Shown here one piece after another: positions 12,126 to 24,149 of a stretch of DNA of 64,000 bases. Source of the stretch: Gigaspora margarita (lineage: Eukaryota; Glomeromycota; Glomeromycetes; Diversisporales; Gigasporaceae); the NCBI GenBank assembly GCA_009809945.1, contig WTPW01000642.1:257825-321824 (forward strand), written 5' to 3'. The notes beneath the pieces were generated by a model. The model was given only the letters and a program-made list of their open reading frames with translations, made no database searches and was not told the DNA's origin. Every line of letters starts with the position of its first letter. Position 1 is the stretch's first letter. Made by a program: the position numbers and the translations under genes.

Positions 12126-12369
12126 CTAGTACTGTGCATTTATATATTTTGCATTTATATATTAGGATTTCAAAAATAATTAGACTTAAGCAATTATATA
12201 TTAATGATATTAATTATAATATCATATAAATCTAAAATAACATGCAGTGGCATTATTTCAAAATTGGCCTAAATTAAGCTTAATTTGGGCTAACATTTGA
12301 AATAAATCTCTATGTGTTATTCTGAATTTATATCTGATATAGTAAAGTTCATGAAAGAGCTTAGTAATA

Positions 12370-12623
12370 CTGTAAATTACCAGATACAAGACCTACTATA
12401 ATAGTAGTATACCCAGGTGCGAATCAAAGGATCTGTATTAAACAAATTTAGTTTTTTTTTTCAAATATCCAGACTGTTTATTATAAATGCAAAACATGCA
12501 TACTCTTCAAACTTTGCTTCTTGATGATATAAACTCTTGGCTGCATACCAGACTTGGGTCTATTATAGGTTTTAAAATTGGTAGAATATAAAAGACCTAG
12601 GTCTTGTATCTAGTGATTTATGG
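12370..12623. mobile_element. mariner-like MITE with TA duplication
   Basis: Ends 'ctgtaaattaccagatacaa' and the complement of 'gtatctagtgatttatgg', flanked by TA (12368-12369, 12624-12625). 254 bp, no ORF. A diverged sister is at 19442-19669. Confidence 0.78.
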
Positions 12624-12693
12624 TATTGATAATTATAATACAAATAATACAATTTAGGCATTTATACTTCTTACTCAATCACTCAAAGAATTA

Positions 12694-12947
12694 TATATTC
12701 TATAAAAAAAAATCAAAATTTTATTTGGATTTTGTTTAGATTATTATTTTAAAAAATGAGCATTTTTTGTAATAGAGATCTTAATAAAGCCTTTAGAATT
12801 TTCTGAATATTTTTAATTTTCAAATAGAAATAAAAAAAAAAATCAGAAAATTCTTAAGGTTTTATCCAAATTTCAACTATAAAAAATGCTCATTTTTAAA
12901 ATAATAATTGAACAAAATCTGAACAAAATTTTAACTTCTTTTTATAG
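12694..12947. repeat. Foldback palindrome
   Basis: Two ~110-bp arms are complementary: 'aaaaatgagcattttttgta' near 12756 pairs with 'aaaaaatgctcatttttaaa' near 12883, and 'gaattttctga' pairs with 'tcagaaaattc' at the centre. No coding content. Confidence 0.75.
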
Positions 12948-14137
12948 GGCATTTGGCTTGTATAGAGTTTTATAAACCTATATAGTGACTATTAATTCAG
13001 AAATTATATTTTTTAAATCAATTGCAAAATGGTGTAGTAAAACATTTTCTGCATATTGGTCTTTTTTATATTTTGAAAAGAACTTAATTAGTTTAGACAA
13101 GAAGTGAAGCTGAGGTTTTAAAAATTGGTTATAGATTATTTAATTCAACAGTCCTAGTCTATTCAGCATATTAAATTGGAAGTGATTATAGTAAAAGTAA
13201 AAAAGTGGTTTAGTCAGTGATAGTAAAAGACTAAAGATTTGAAACCAAAAGAAAATACTTTTATATAGAAATTTAGTAGATATTATAAAATAATTTAAGC
13301 CTTAATATAATAAATTTTCTTTAATAAAATTTTCTAATATTAGTCATTTTTTAATATAAACTTTAATTGCTCTAAGCTGATTTGCTAGCAGTTCAGCCAG
13401 CTATTTAGCTTATTAACTAGCTAAAATTTGTAATGAAATTAAGTACCTATATAGTTTTTAATAATTTTTATTAATTATTTATTTTTGTATAATTTTTTTT
13501 TTAATCACTAATAACTAGCTAAGTAGCTAAGCTAAAACAATAATATTTGATAACTATAAAAATATAATTCACTTGAATTGCTAATAAGCAAACTAAAATG
13601 TAACAGCCAACTAGCCCTCTAAAAGCAAACAAATGCAAAGTCGCATGTGGTTAATTAGCCAATCAGATTGTTTTTAACATGAACAGATATAACTTGTATC
13701 TATATAGAACTTTAATAATAGATATAAAGATTAATATAAATACCTTTCTCAATTTTCCCAATCAGGTATGATCTTTTTCAAATCTTTAATGCACTCTATT
13801 GTGATCTTTATTGCAGTATTTTTAGTAATTTAATATCAGTTTCAATCAACTCATTATCAATAATTCAAAACATTATATTTCAATAACACTCATTTTGCTA
13901 ATAAGTTTATTCTACAGACAATTACTATATTTCTCTAACATATGTGCCTGGTATTTTCTAATTTATGATTTATACCCAGGTGTCTAAATATAATTCTATA
14001 ATGCTTATGTTTTCAGAAAAACATAATAATTATGCTATTGTCTTTACAATGCATACATAAATGTATATATCTACAAAATCAGGAAATTTTGACTTCAAAA
14101 CTGCTATAGATTAAGTATACAAGTCAGAAAAATATGG
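12948..14137. other. AT-rich intergenic DNA
   Basis: No coding signal. 13380-13620 holds repeated 'agctagctaagt' words similar to 61700-61990, which may be remains of another element. Confidence 0.4.
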
Positions 14138-14318
14138 AAATTTACAGACAAGTTTACTTAAAGACAGTATATTTTGTTGACATCTCATTTTCTGAAGTAA
14201 TTCTAGCTGTAGTCATTAGAACTAGGCTTAAAATAAAAGATAAAGTTAGTGCAATTTGTAAAAAAAAAAACTAGTTAGTAAAATATACTGTTTACAAAAT
14301 AAACTTGTCTGTAAATTA
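14138..14318. mobile_element. Inverted-repeat MITE
   Basis: Left 'aatttacagacaagttta' pairs with right 'aaacttgtctgtaaatt', and inner 'acagtatattttg' pairs with 'aaaatatactgt'. About 180 bp. Target duplication not evident. Confidence 0.65.
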
Positions 14319-14429
14319 GTATCTGTAAAATATACTTATTGATAAAATGAGTGTCAGTAAATAGTATGAATACTGTGATTGCATTGTGTAATATTATATA
14401 ATGCACACTACTGTTGAATCTTCCAAAAC

Positions 14430-14900
14430 AGATATATATAGCAAACAGATTTTGTATTAGTATTGAAAGGTTATCAAATTTGAAAACATTGTAAACTACT
14501 GCTAAACCTCCTAAAATTGATCACCTCAAATCAATAACCTGTCAAATTTGATAAAAGAATTGGTCTACAAAGTCTGTTTCTATTATATATAAATCTAATA
14601 GTTTATAATATTTTCAAATTTGATAATCTTTAATACTGATACAAAATTGATTCTTTTAAAATTGATAACCTGTCAAATTTGACAAAGAATTAGTCTACCA
14701 AGTATATTTCCATTATATAAATCTAATAGTTTATAATTTATTTCTTTCAATACTGATACCATTATGCATATTAGCTTTGGAAGGTTTAATATTAGTTTTA
14801 TATAATGAAATGGACTTAATAGATTAATTCTTTATTAGATTTGACAAATTATTGATTTTAAGAGTTCAATTTTGGGAGTTTCAATAGGATTGTATTTCAT
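14430..14900. repeat. Diverged tandem repeat, ~170-bp unit
   Basis: 'ataacctgtcaaatttga', 'aaatctaatagtttataat' and 'aatactgatac' recur two to three times at about 170-bp spacing (14537, 14662 and partial copies on either side). Confidence 0.55.
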
Positions 14901-14975
14901 TATTGAAAAAAAACTAAATGTAAATATGCAGTTCACAAAAAATGTTGTAAAATAATAGAAAAGGTTTCTAAAGAG

Positions 14976-15136
14976 CATGCCATTTATTATGTAATTTTTC
15001 TATAAATACATGGTTAGAGATAGTGACCATGTCTATATATTATATTAACCAATCTGAATTAAATAAAGTAATCACACCATACATAGATAAGGGTGGCTAC
15101 TAAATAAAAATATTGTATAATAAATAGCATGCCCCT
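14976..15136. repeat. Inverted-repeat element, GCATGC ends
   Basis: 'gagcatgccatttattatg' at the left pairs with 'ataataaatagcatgcccc' at the right, with inner 'ataaatacatgg' against 'ccatacatagata'. The left end of a related copy is seen at 45246. Confidence 0.6.
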
Positions 15137-15386
15137 AATATAAATGGTTAAACTTATTAAATGTCCATAAAGATAGAAAAAGTTTCTGGTATAAATATTC
15201 AAATTTACTAAGCTATTAAATTTTTGCTACCTTTAGTCACATAGTAGTGCTTTAAGGGTAGGGGCACATAGATTATTTATCATATGATTTCAGTGGTACA
15301 ATAATATTTATATAGAAATTAAAAATGTGCTACTAATAAAACTTTTCATAGTTGTTAATCAAATTTGACTAAAATTTTATAATATA

Positions 15387-15570
15387 CAGTCTACTCCCGC
15401 TATAGTCACACTGTTTGGCAGAAACTTGATGTGACTATAGCGAGAAAAACATAATAATAGTCACATCATGTGATTATAATGAGAGTTAATTTTATATTAC
15501 TGCAAATGATTGGTATATAGTATCAAGAAAATGTGACTATATCAGATGTGACTATTGCGGGAGTAGACTG
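15387..15570. mobile_element. pogo/Tigger-like MITE
   Basis: Ends 'cagtctactcccgctatagt' and its complement 'attgcgggagtagactg', flanked by TA (15385-15386, 15571-15572). 184 bp, non-coding. The CAGTC tip and TA duplication fit the pogo branch of Tc1/mariner. Confidence 0.88.
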
Positions 15571-16276
15571 TATAGAACAAAATGCACGTTATATAATAGT
15601 AAAATTTAATAAAGTATATATTTAAAAAAATTATACTTCTATATATCATAAAGTTTTCCCTAGTTGGTTTAAATTTTCTCTGTTACACAAAATAATTAAT
15701 TTTGGTTGGTCAATATCATATGATCATCATATCAGATATGATTTTGTAAACAACTTTTGACAACTAAAATTTAAATGGTCATAACTCAACGAATATTCAA
15801 CCAATTTTAATAAATCTGCTATTTTTAGAACAGAAAAACCTGCTCTATAATTTTATTTAATAGTTCGAAAATGATTTGCTTAAAAAAATTTTACAAAATT
15901 TTAAAAAGAATAAATCAATACCACGAATTTTATATGTAATTTGCAATCCCTTAAATAGTTTTCTTTGATCAAATTTTTAAACCTAAAATTATCTGTATTT
16001 ACATATTTAGAAATCATAGTTATTCAAACAAATGCAAGATTTTGTGAACACATTTCATTGGCCTACTAGAAGATTAGACTAGGGTGTTCAGAATTATGTG
16101 ATGCTATGCTATGCCATAATTAACTATTTTTTTGTATCACATATGCTTTGTATAATTAACCAAAAAAAAGCATTTGGGGCTCATTTTATATAATCTTAAA
16201 TTTATTTCATACTCATTGTATAACTAACCTTGGTCAAATCACATAATTTAACTTATAGTATTATATAATACTTGGC
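15571..16276. other. AT-rich intergenic DNA
   Basis: No coding signal. 15640-15770 includes 'ggttggtcaatatcat' shared in diverged form with 18930-19040 and 45720-45790. Confidence 0.4.
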
Positions 16277-16840
16277 CAGTATTAGAATTTTGTTTTGAAA
16301 TTTATGTTCATATAAGAGCATACTTATTCAATTTAATGTTCTCAAAATTTTTTTTATGTTCTCAAATAGAAAAAAAAAATTTTTTTTCTTCTTCTTTCTT
16401 TTTTCTTTTACTTTCTTTTACTCTCTTTTACTCTCTTTTCTTTATCAATCTTTTTTATTTTCTTTTATTCTTTCACTCTTTCTCTTTTTTACTTTTTTAT
16501 ATTTATACTTTTAATTGTTTTTTTTTTAATTTTAATTAATATTTAAAAATTATTGTTGTAGCTGAAGCTGGAAATGGCTGAAGATGGAAATCAGAAAAAC
16601 TGATTTAAAAAATAAGTCCTACCAAAATCCACTTATACTCTTTTATTATTAAAACTAACCCTAAACCCTAACCTAACCCTAAAAAAAACCCTAACAAAAA
16701 GGCCCTAAAATTTTTTAAAAATTTTATATTAATATAATTAAAATTTCCAGCATCAGCCATTTCCAGTATCAGCTGCAACAATTATTAACAATAAAAATAA
16801 TAAAAATTTATTTATTTAACTAAAATATAAAAATAAGGAG
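16277..16840. mobile_element. Partial inverted copy of the CAGTGTTGG hAT-like MITE
   Basis: Starts 'cagtattagaattttgtttt' and then matches the complement of 11800-12125 ('tttgaaatttatgttcat', pyrimidine-rich run, 'tttaactaaaatat'). The match stops near 16840, so the far end is missing. A 225-bp element is nested at 16555-16779. Confidence 0.7.
16555..16779. mobile_element. Nested MITE with internal telomere-like repeats
   Basis: Ends 'gttgtagctgaagctgg' and the complement of 'ccagtatcagctgcaac', flanked by a 7-bp duplication AATTATT (16548-16554, 16780-16786). Its interior (about 16663-16702) carries several CCCTAA units. Confidence 0.8.
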
Positions 16841-17633
16841 GAATTTATTTGTTGTACCCTGCAATATGGTTTATTTGTTACAGGTACACTTATAACTCAA
16901 AATTTTACTAAGATAACACCTATTGCACTTCTAACAAAAAACGATCCTCTTGCAATTCTATATTAATTTTGATTTTAACTTTAACTTAACTCTACATTAA
17001 TATTAATAAGACCTTAAGATCTTATTGACCATAATATGTTACAGGTATGACAAATAGTTTTTTTAAAAATAAATACAATTTTATATAAATATTTATAACA
17101 AAAGTAAAATACAAATTATAAGAAAAAAAGCTTAATTTAAGAGTAGAGTAAACCCATAATAATTATAAACCAATCAAATAATGTGATTTGCAAGTGATTT
17201 ATGCATGTCTAAAATGTGTACCAAGTTAGTAGTGCAGCAAAATTATCTTAAGTTCATTATTGTTAGAGTAAGAGTAAAAATAGGGCAGAGTTAGAAAGGG
17301 ATTTTATATTGTAAAATTGCCCAACAAAATCTTTTTGTTAGAGCACTAAAGGTGGTTTTTTGTACAGATTTTTGATAAATAAATGATTTTTGGTAAAACA
17401 AATATTTGTTTTGAACTTTTCTGATCATATTATGTTACATATAATCATAAAATCTGATTTGTAGTTAGGCAATATGTGCTACAGTTGCGCCACCAACCTT
17501 GCACACATTTCAGATATGCGTGATTTACAGTGATCAGCACAAGGTATACTCTACCCTTAACAACTAAAAAAACCTTTATAAAAATGTTTATAACAAATCT
17601 AATTTAAGTTTGAAAATAACAAGGATTAGAAGT
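16841..17633. other. AT-rich intergenic DNA
   Basis: No coding signal. 16900-17000 is a diverged relative of 2335-2450. Confidence 0.4.
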
Positions 17634-18900
17634 TCAATAATCATAAGCTTTTTTAAAATTTAATAAATTTAAAATAGACCTATTTAAAGAAATTATAAGA
17701 TCATTAAGAGTTTTTAAAGATATATGATTTTGTAACTTTGTTTTAATATTATTTTGATATAAAAATACTCTTTCAACATAAGTATTTGATAAAGATGAAG
17801 TTAATAATAATGATGCTAACATAGAGATATTTGGATAAATAATTTTAAAATTTTTAATTTTAAAAATGTTTTCCCAAGCTTTATATAATTTAAAATTTTG
17901 AAAATTATAAAATATAGAACAAAATACAGCCCATTTATTTAAAAGCTCAATACTATTAATAATAGCAGGAATTTCAATATCTATAAAAATATTTAATTTA
18001 AAATATATATTTTAAAAAATCAAATAATTAATTTTATTACTTATAATATATTATTATTTTTAAATAAAATAATAATATTATATTATAATAAATAATAATT
18101 TTAAATATTACCTTTACCAAATTTTAACCTCCATAAAATTTAATTAATTTTTAAATAGAATCTTGACTATAGTATCCAAGTATAATTTTATCAATTGGTA
18201 ATTCTTTTGGATCTAATATATAAAATAAATCAATAAGAGCATGTTCTGGAAATCTTTCTTTTAAACTTTTAATAACTGCTTTAGCAAAATTCTAAACAAA
18301 TAATAGTGCTTTATCTCATCTATTTTTTTTTATTAAATAATTTTTTAAATAATTTTTCAAGTTGGATCTATATTTTTTTACCAATAAACTTAGTAGTAAT
18401 AGCATTAATAGTTGCATTCAGTTGAAGTTTTATATCAAATAAAGATATATAATTTAATTGAAAAAGTAATAGTAATCATTTCAAATATTCCAAAATATTA
18501 GCTAAAAAATATGTAGCTAAATAAAAATTATTATCAATTTCTGAATGAAAAAATTTGGCTATCTTATTTGTTAAACTATCTTCTAATAAATTCTTTAACA
18601 ACAGAATTAATGATTTGATGTAAATTTTTAACTACATTAGAAAATGAAAGCCAACAAGTTGTAACTATTTGAAGAAGTACTAATTCAGAATCACCAGTTC
18701 TTTTTCTATCAGTTTCAAATTTTGTATTCTTGAATAAGAAGTACTAAAATAAGTATAAAGTTTTTTAACGATAGATTTATAATAACTAAAATATTTATTT
18801 TTTTGTAGCATCTTTTTTGCAAGTGCTAAATAATATAAAATACAATGATACTTAGTTAAAAAGGGACAATTTTAGGTTCATTAGAATTGTCTCACTAAGA
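17634..18900 (-). pseudogene. Decayed hAT transposase
   Basis: Minus-strand fragments read in the order of a hAT transposase: HCILYYLALAKKDA-like (from ~18850), YKSIVKKLYTYFSTSYSR, then RWLSFSN-like after a frameshift (~18650), and a C-terminal dimerisation segment at 17634-17822 (SNTYVERVFLYQNNIKTKL...LNDLIISLNRSI, the counterpart of the usual S.VER.FS..K.IKT.LR motif). Stops and frameshifts break it throughout. Its sequence differs from the hAT copy at 57855-61500. Confidence 0.72.
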
Positions 18901-19441
18901 TGAGCATTTTAGTAGTAAAATCATCTATCTGGGTTGGTCTAAATTTTTTTAAGTTGCACAAAATTGCTAATTCTGATTGGTCAATTTACATAAATTTATA
19001 ACAGTCATAGACCTGTCAATATATAAGTATTAGTTTATAATACAAATTATTTGATAATCTGCTACTCAATTGGAGACTTTTTAATATTAGAATGTGACAA
19101 AGATCATTTATAAATAAGACCTGAATTAAAATTTTTGGGATATAAGCAAAGTTATAAAATTTTGATTAATACTATTAGAGTATGAGTGAAACTATAACTG
19201 ATAAGTTTTTAATTATAAAAAATTAAACTTAGGTTTTTTTAACAAAGTTTACTTTGTTAATATGTGGCATTTACTATGTTAAACTTCTATATTAATTAGA
19301 TTTATACTTAAATTAAGATATTTAATAATGCTTCATTTTTGACTTATTTTATAACTAATTTATATATTTTTTAATTTTTAGGCTTTTGAAAGCATATTAT
19401 ATTTAAAAATAATACTAAATAGGATTTGTAGAGTATTACTA
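18901..19441. other. AT-rich intergenic DNA
   Basis: No coding signal. 'attctgattggtcaattta' (about 18970) is shared in inverted form with the interior of the TTAA element (about 45720). Confidence 0.4.
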
Positions 19442-19669
19442 CTATAAATTACCATATTAAAGATTTTTATAATAGTAAATTCATCAAGTAATATTACTGT
19501 AAATTATAAAAATTTTAAACTTTTTTTATCTAAGCTACCACTTATAAATTTAAACAGCAAGCTCTCTCTTAATATATAGTTTCAATTGTATAGTAAACTT
19601 AGAGTTAAAGATATTGTTTTAAAATTGGTAAAAATAAGAGACCCAGGTTTTGTATATAGTGATTTATAG
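19442..19669. mobile_element. mariner-like MITE, second copy
   Basis: Ends 'ctataaattacca' and the complement of 'gatttatag', flanked by TA, with 'gagacccaggttttgtatat' near the right end; this is the diverged sister of 12370-12623. Confidence 0.65.
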
Positions 19670-19814
19670 TACTTGTATTACATTGTACAAGTATGGAATC
19701 TTAGAATATGCTAAATTTTTTATTAGTATGTTATTATATAAAGATTTATTATCAAGCTTTATTGTTTCTCATTGTTTGTTTTTTTATAATTATATTCATA
19801 TGCTTGGGTTCTAG

Positions 19815-20020
19815 GAAAAATTAAACAAAAGCAATAAACTAGCATCTTTGGATCTTAGCTGCAATAATCTTGGACCAGAAGTAAAAAGTATTAGCAGATT
19901 CACTTTGTAGAACCATATAAGCATAAAATAATACTTGTAGATATTATTTTAAAAATCAAAGTCTTTCAAAATAGTTTAAATGGTCCTGAATCAGTGCCCA
20001 TAGTCATTCTAAATTAAACA
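19815..20020 (+). pseudogene. Leucine-rich-repeat gene relic
   Basis: One clear repeat at 19833-19892 reads NKLASLDLSCNNLGPEVKSI, followed by stops; a second partial repeat at about 19967 reads SFQNSLNGPES in another frame. The LxxLDLSxNNLGPE pattern is that of NOD-type leucine-rich repeats. Only about two repeats survive, so this is a fragment of a larger repeat protein. Confidence 0.5.
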
Positions 20021-20357
20021 TACTCTCTAATATACATAATAGGGGCTATCTATAAATCATATTATATACTTCTACATAGTAGCTCTTGACCCCTCCTAAA
20101 CTATATTAAAAAAAATTAAAATCCATATACTTATATATAAAATTTTACAAAAACTTGGGTATATTATAATACAGTAATTGGTTCTGGATAATTTTGGTAC
20201 TATTTGATTTGTTTCTATGAGATGAATCCAATAATACCAAAATTATTTCATTTGGATCATGGGTTCAAGAGTTATTCACAAAATATTGATTATATAGTTC
20301 TAATATTATAAAATAATGCCCGTATGCAAATGTCCCCTTTATGCAATATGATTGGAC
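20021..20357. other. AT-rich intergenic DNA
   Basis: I see no feature. Words near 20230 ('gtaccaaaattattcaattt'-like) recur loosely at 36350. Confidence 0.4.
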
Positions 20358-20656
20358 AGGACCCTAGACATTTCTCATATAGGTCATAAATGGATTTTGG
20401 CCAATTTTGACCTAATTTGCTAAAATCAACAAAATTTATTTACTTAAATAACTTCTAATTCAGTGATCAAAATTGAATAAACTTATTTTTATTAGATGCA
20501 CCTTACTGGGAGCTTTATTTTAAAAAAAGTTCATTCAAATTGAACTACTGGTTGCCAAGATAATTGCCAAAAAAATGTTTTTTTTTGCTTTTCAAATTTT
20601 AGGTATTTTTGCTAAAAAATTTCAAGTATGACCTCTATACTAGATGTCTGGGTCCT
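20358..20656. mobile_element. hAT-like MITE, AGGACCC family (outlier)
   Basis: Ends 'aggaccctagacatttctca' and the complement of 'actagatgtctgggtcct'; flanking 8-mers gattggac / aattggat match at 6 of 8. 299 bp. The terminus resembles that of the four AGGACCC elements elsewhere in the window. Confidence 0.72.
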
Positions 20657-20999
20657 AATTGGATAATCTTGCATATATGTGCATAAACTCTTGAAATTTA
20701 AATTAACTAACTTTTTAAGGATTATGATCATTATTACTGTGATTATGAATAGCTAATATCATAATAGATTATCATATTTATGTAATTTGTGTGAATTGAA
20801 ATACAGTTGTTATCTATGATTATATCAAATAAATGTAGTTAGCATTAATAGTCCATATGTTATATAGTATTATGTTCTGTAAATATTTAATTGCTTGCCT
20901 GGTAAAAACTTTTAAAGGTATGTGTTCGTAGGAATAATTCATAGTAATAGATCAATTACAAATAAATGATACACGTTAATCATGCAAATGATTAAATGA

Positions 21000-21343
21000 A
21001 GATTAATAATTATTATAATTGATATTTTCCCATGTTCTAGATTATGGTTTTTTGGATATAGCAAACCAAAAATTGCAAAGTGCGATTTAATTTTTTTTAA
21101 TAAATAAAATAAATAAATCAGTTATCAATCTATTTGTTTTAAAAAATTGAGTTTGTTCATTATGTATCTTTGTAATTGGATTAACTGAGATGTGGATAAT
21201 GTTAATAACATGTGTTATCGAGTCACATACTGTGTATTGCCAAAAAATAAGGTTTACAAAAGTGATATATAATAGAAAGCATTACCATATTCTGATTATT
21301 AGAATAGTGCGCAAGTTTATTTGAGAATTTTTAAGTAATTCAT
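21000..21343. repeat. Left remnant of a tandem repeat split by the Gypsy element
   Basis: Contains 'gtggataatgttaataacat', 'tcacatactgtgtattgc' and 'gattattagaatag', all diagnostic of the ~390-bp repeat continuing at 34686-36080. The Gypsy left LTR starts at 21344 within it. Confidence 0.75.
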
Positions 21344-22157
21344 TGTCAACCTAGATTTCTACCTCTTTAGAGTAATGCTAGAGACTAGAGTAACTAATGC
21401 AGGGAGACACTTTATGCAATTTACACTAATTACTGTGGTATGCAAGGGTTGGAAGGGATACTATTATTTGGGCAGTATTTTGTAAAGAGGCTTGGGGGAT
21501 TTGCAATTATGAAAGAGGTCACAATTAATAGTATATGAGAATACTAAGAATTGTATCAAATGTATTTCAGTGAAGACACACTACTTCACTTCTATTTTAT
21601 TCAATAAACCAGAGATTCTTCACTCTGCTTTGTAGCAAAGGAAAAACCTTGAGTATTTATACATGTTTGTTCAATATAAATAAATACAATAATAAATAAA
21701 GAAATCTATATAATCAATATATTTGATATATGCTAAAGCTAAATATAATGGCTATAATAAATATAATAAAGATAATAAATATATTAGATATATCCTAAAT
21801 ATAGCTATATTAGATATGGGAGTTATAACTGTTAAAACTGTTATGTCCCAAATGTCTAGAATGTCAGACATGTCTGTGATTAACTCAAATGTCTAGGATT
21901 ACTCGAAATGTCTGATATTCTGTGTCACAGGTGGCGCAGTATTAGTTGACCAATAAGATTTGAGTGCAGTAGGGCGATTGTAAGGACCAATCATTCAGTT
22001 TTGACTAGCATGGGCTAGAACGGTCCAATCAAGATGATTTTGGTACCATTTGAAAGCTTGCATCGAGATAGTCATGATAGTAGTAGTTTGATTAAATTCT
22101 GATCACAGGATCAAGAATTATTGCCAGTATACATTTAGGCGTTTTATAGATCTAACA
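21344..22157 (-). repeat. Gypsy 3' LTR
   Basis: 814 bp, plus-strand 'tgtcaacctagatttc...tctaaca'. Nearly identical to 33867-34681. The purine run facing it marks it as the 3' LTR. Confidence 0.95.
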
Positions 22158-22175
22158 ACTCTTCTCCACTTAATT
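22158..22175 (-). other. Polypurine tract
   Basis: On the minus strand 'aagtggagaagag' abuts the 3' LTR, the expected primer for plus-strand DNA synthesis. Confidence 0.75.
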
Positions 22176-22728
22176 ATGAGCTCCTGCGAATTTTAATCTA
22201 CCAGAGCTTGATATTCTGCATCTGGGAGTTCTTTTATTATTCTTAGAGTTGTTTTTGTTGTTCTTTGGAGTTGATGTACTCCTAAGTCTTTGAAAATATT
22301 ATAAGTTCTAATAGCTCCCTTATAATAATATGCAGTTATTTTTCTTCTGCATGCTCTCAACTCCTCAGGGGTTTCTGGCTCTTCTTGCAGTAATTCTTCT
22401 AAATAATAAGCATATACCAGTTGTCTTTTCTTCTACTGGAACCACACTTAATAGTTTGGTATATGTTTTTGTTACTCTAGTTAATAGTGGCATACTAGAG
22501 TCAGTAGGATATGGTATAGTTGGAACATATTGAGGTTCAGTCTGAAGTATATCAGCAAGGACAGTTTGAAATCGATCTGACATGTTTTGCAGAGGTAGAT
22601 ACGTGGGAGAAAGGGGCTGGGCACTTTATGTTGCAGTATTATTGTTGTATTACAACATGTGGTTGCCACAATTGATGATGGTAGAACTTTTTTAGTAGAT
22701 ATACATTATAGGGTGTATCTACAACCAT

Positions 22729-23900
22729 CTATTTTGCATAATTTATACACATCAGGAGCGACTTTTTTGTGTATAAAATAGGGTCCCAGCCATTTTGACA
22801 GTAATTTCCCTGTATACTGTTTATCCTTGCTGCATCATATAGCAATACCATTTCATTTTTTTGGAAAATTTGACGGACCTTTTTATGCTTTTTATTCCAA
22901 TAAAATTTTTGTTTTTGTTGGGCATTGGTAATGTTTGTTTTTGCTTTGGCATGTGCTTTAGGTAGTTCTTCAACTATCCCAAACAACCTGTCTAATATGT
23001 TTTTTTCAATTATTGTTTCTTGTATAAAGATAGGGAACTTGGCCTCTCTTCCATAGGTTAAATAGAAAGGAGTAAATTTAGTGGTTGCCTGTTTTGCAGT
23101 ACAATAGGCAAACAGCACAGAAGGGATTAAGGTATCCCATTCTTGGTCTTTGGTAACAAGCTTTGCTAAAGATTCACAAAGTGTCCTGTTGAATCGTTCA
23201 ACTAATCCATTCATTTGAGAATGGTAAGGTGTAGACAAGAGATGTTTAATTTGGAATCGTTGTACCAAGGTATGTACAAGTTCATTTAGAAAATGTCTTC
23301 CTCTGTCAGAGTGCAAATATGTAGGGCATCCATGCTGACAGATAATGTCTTCATAGATAAAGTTTGCTGCTTCTTGTGCATTTGCAGCTAGTACAGCTTT
23401 TGCTTCTGGCCATTTGGTTAAATAGTCAGTAGCTACAATAATGAACTTATTCTTTTTAGTAGTTTCTGGAAGTGGTCCCACATAATCAATTCCAATTCGA
23501 TAGAAAGGTGCTTCCACAGGTATTGGTTTCAAAGGTCCAGGAGTATGATATTTCCCTCTTTTTTGACAATCATTACAGGATTGAACATAATTTTTAATAT
23601 GTTCAAACATTTGGAGCCAATAATAATTGTTTCTAATTTTATCAAACATTTTGTCTGTTCCTAAATGTGCTCCAATTGGGTATTGTGCATTAAGTAGAGA
23701 ATAGGTTCTACTTCATGTTGTTGGATCACTCTTAGAAGATTTTTCTTGTTTTTTCTATCTCTTTTATACAGTTGATTATTAACAACTATATAATAATTGC
23801 TTTTTGAAATTAATTTGGTCTTTTGAATAGAGCTAAAGTTTTCAGGGGTTTGAGCAGTTTCTATATAATGTTTTAGATATTGGTAATGAATACTATCCAT
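22729..23900 (-). pseudogene. Gypsy integrase
   Basis: The N-terminal H2C2 finger is split by a one-base frameshift near 23655 (LMH..., then GAHLGTDKMFDKI, then CNDCQK). The core carries the catalytic triad: IDYVGPLP (D), HSDRGRHF (D), GLVERFNRTL (E). The GPY/F motif (KWLGPYFI) near 22790 is read only after a second frameshift. Without the frameshifts it is a standard retroviral-type integrase. No chromodomain seen. Confidence 0.9.
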
Positions 23901-24149
23901 AATAAATATATATATAAAAAAAACTATACTAATGACTAACTAATAATTTAACAAATGCTAGGACACTGACTACCTAGACCAGATTGTAATTATTGTCAGA
24001 TTTAAATACCATAACTAATAAAGTTATTAATAGTAGGTGGTAGGGTTTACAACTTTCTACCAAGTAACGCTGCAAAGGTAATATTCTGAATAATTATTAT
24101 GTTCAAGCATATAGGTCTCACTAGGAGTTTCTAGTAGAGGTAACTACTA

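Noticed and set aside
16663-16702. Chromosome end
   Set aside because: Only a few units, enclosed by a MITE and unique sequence on both sides.
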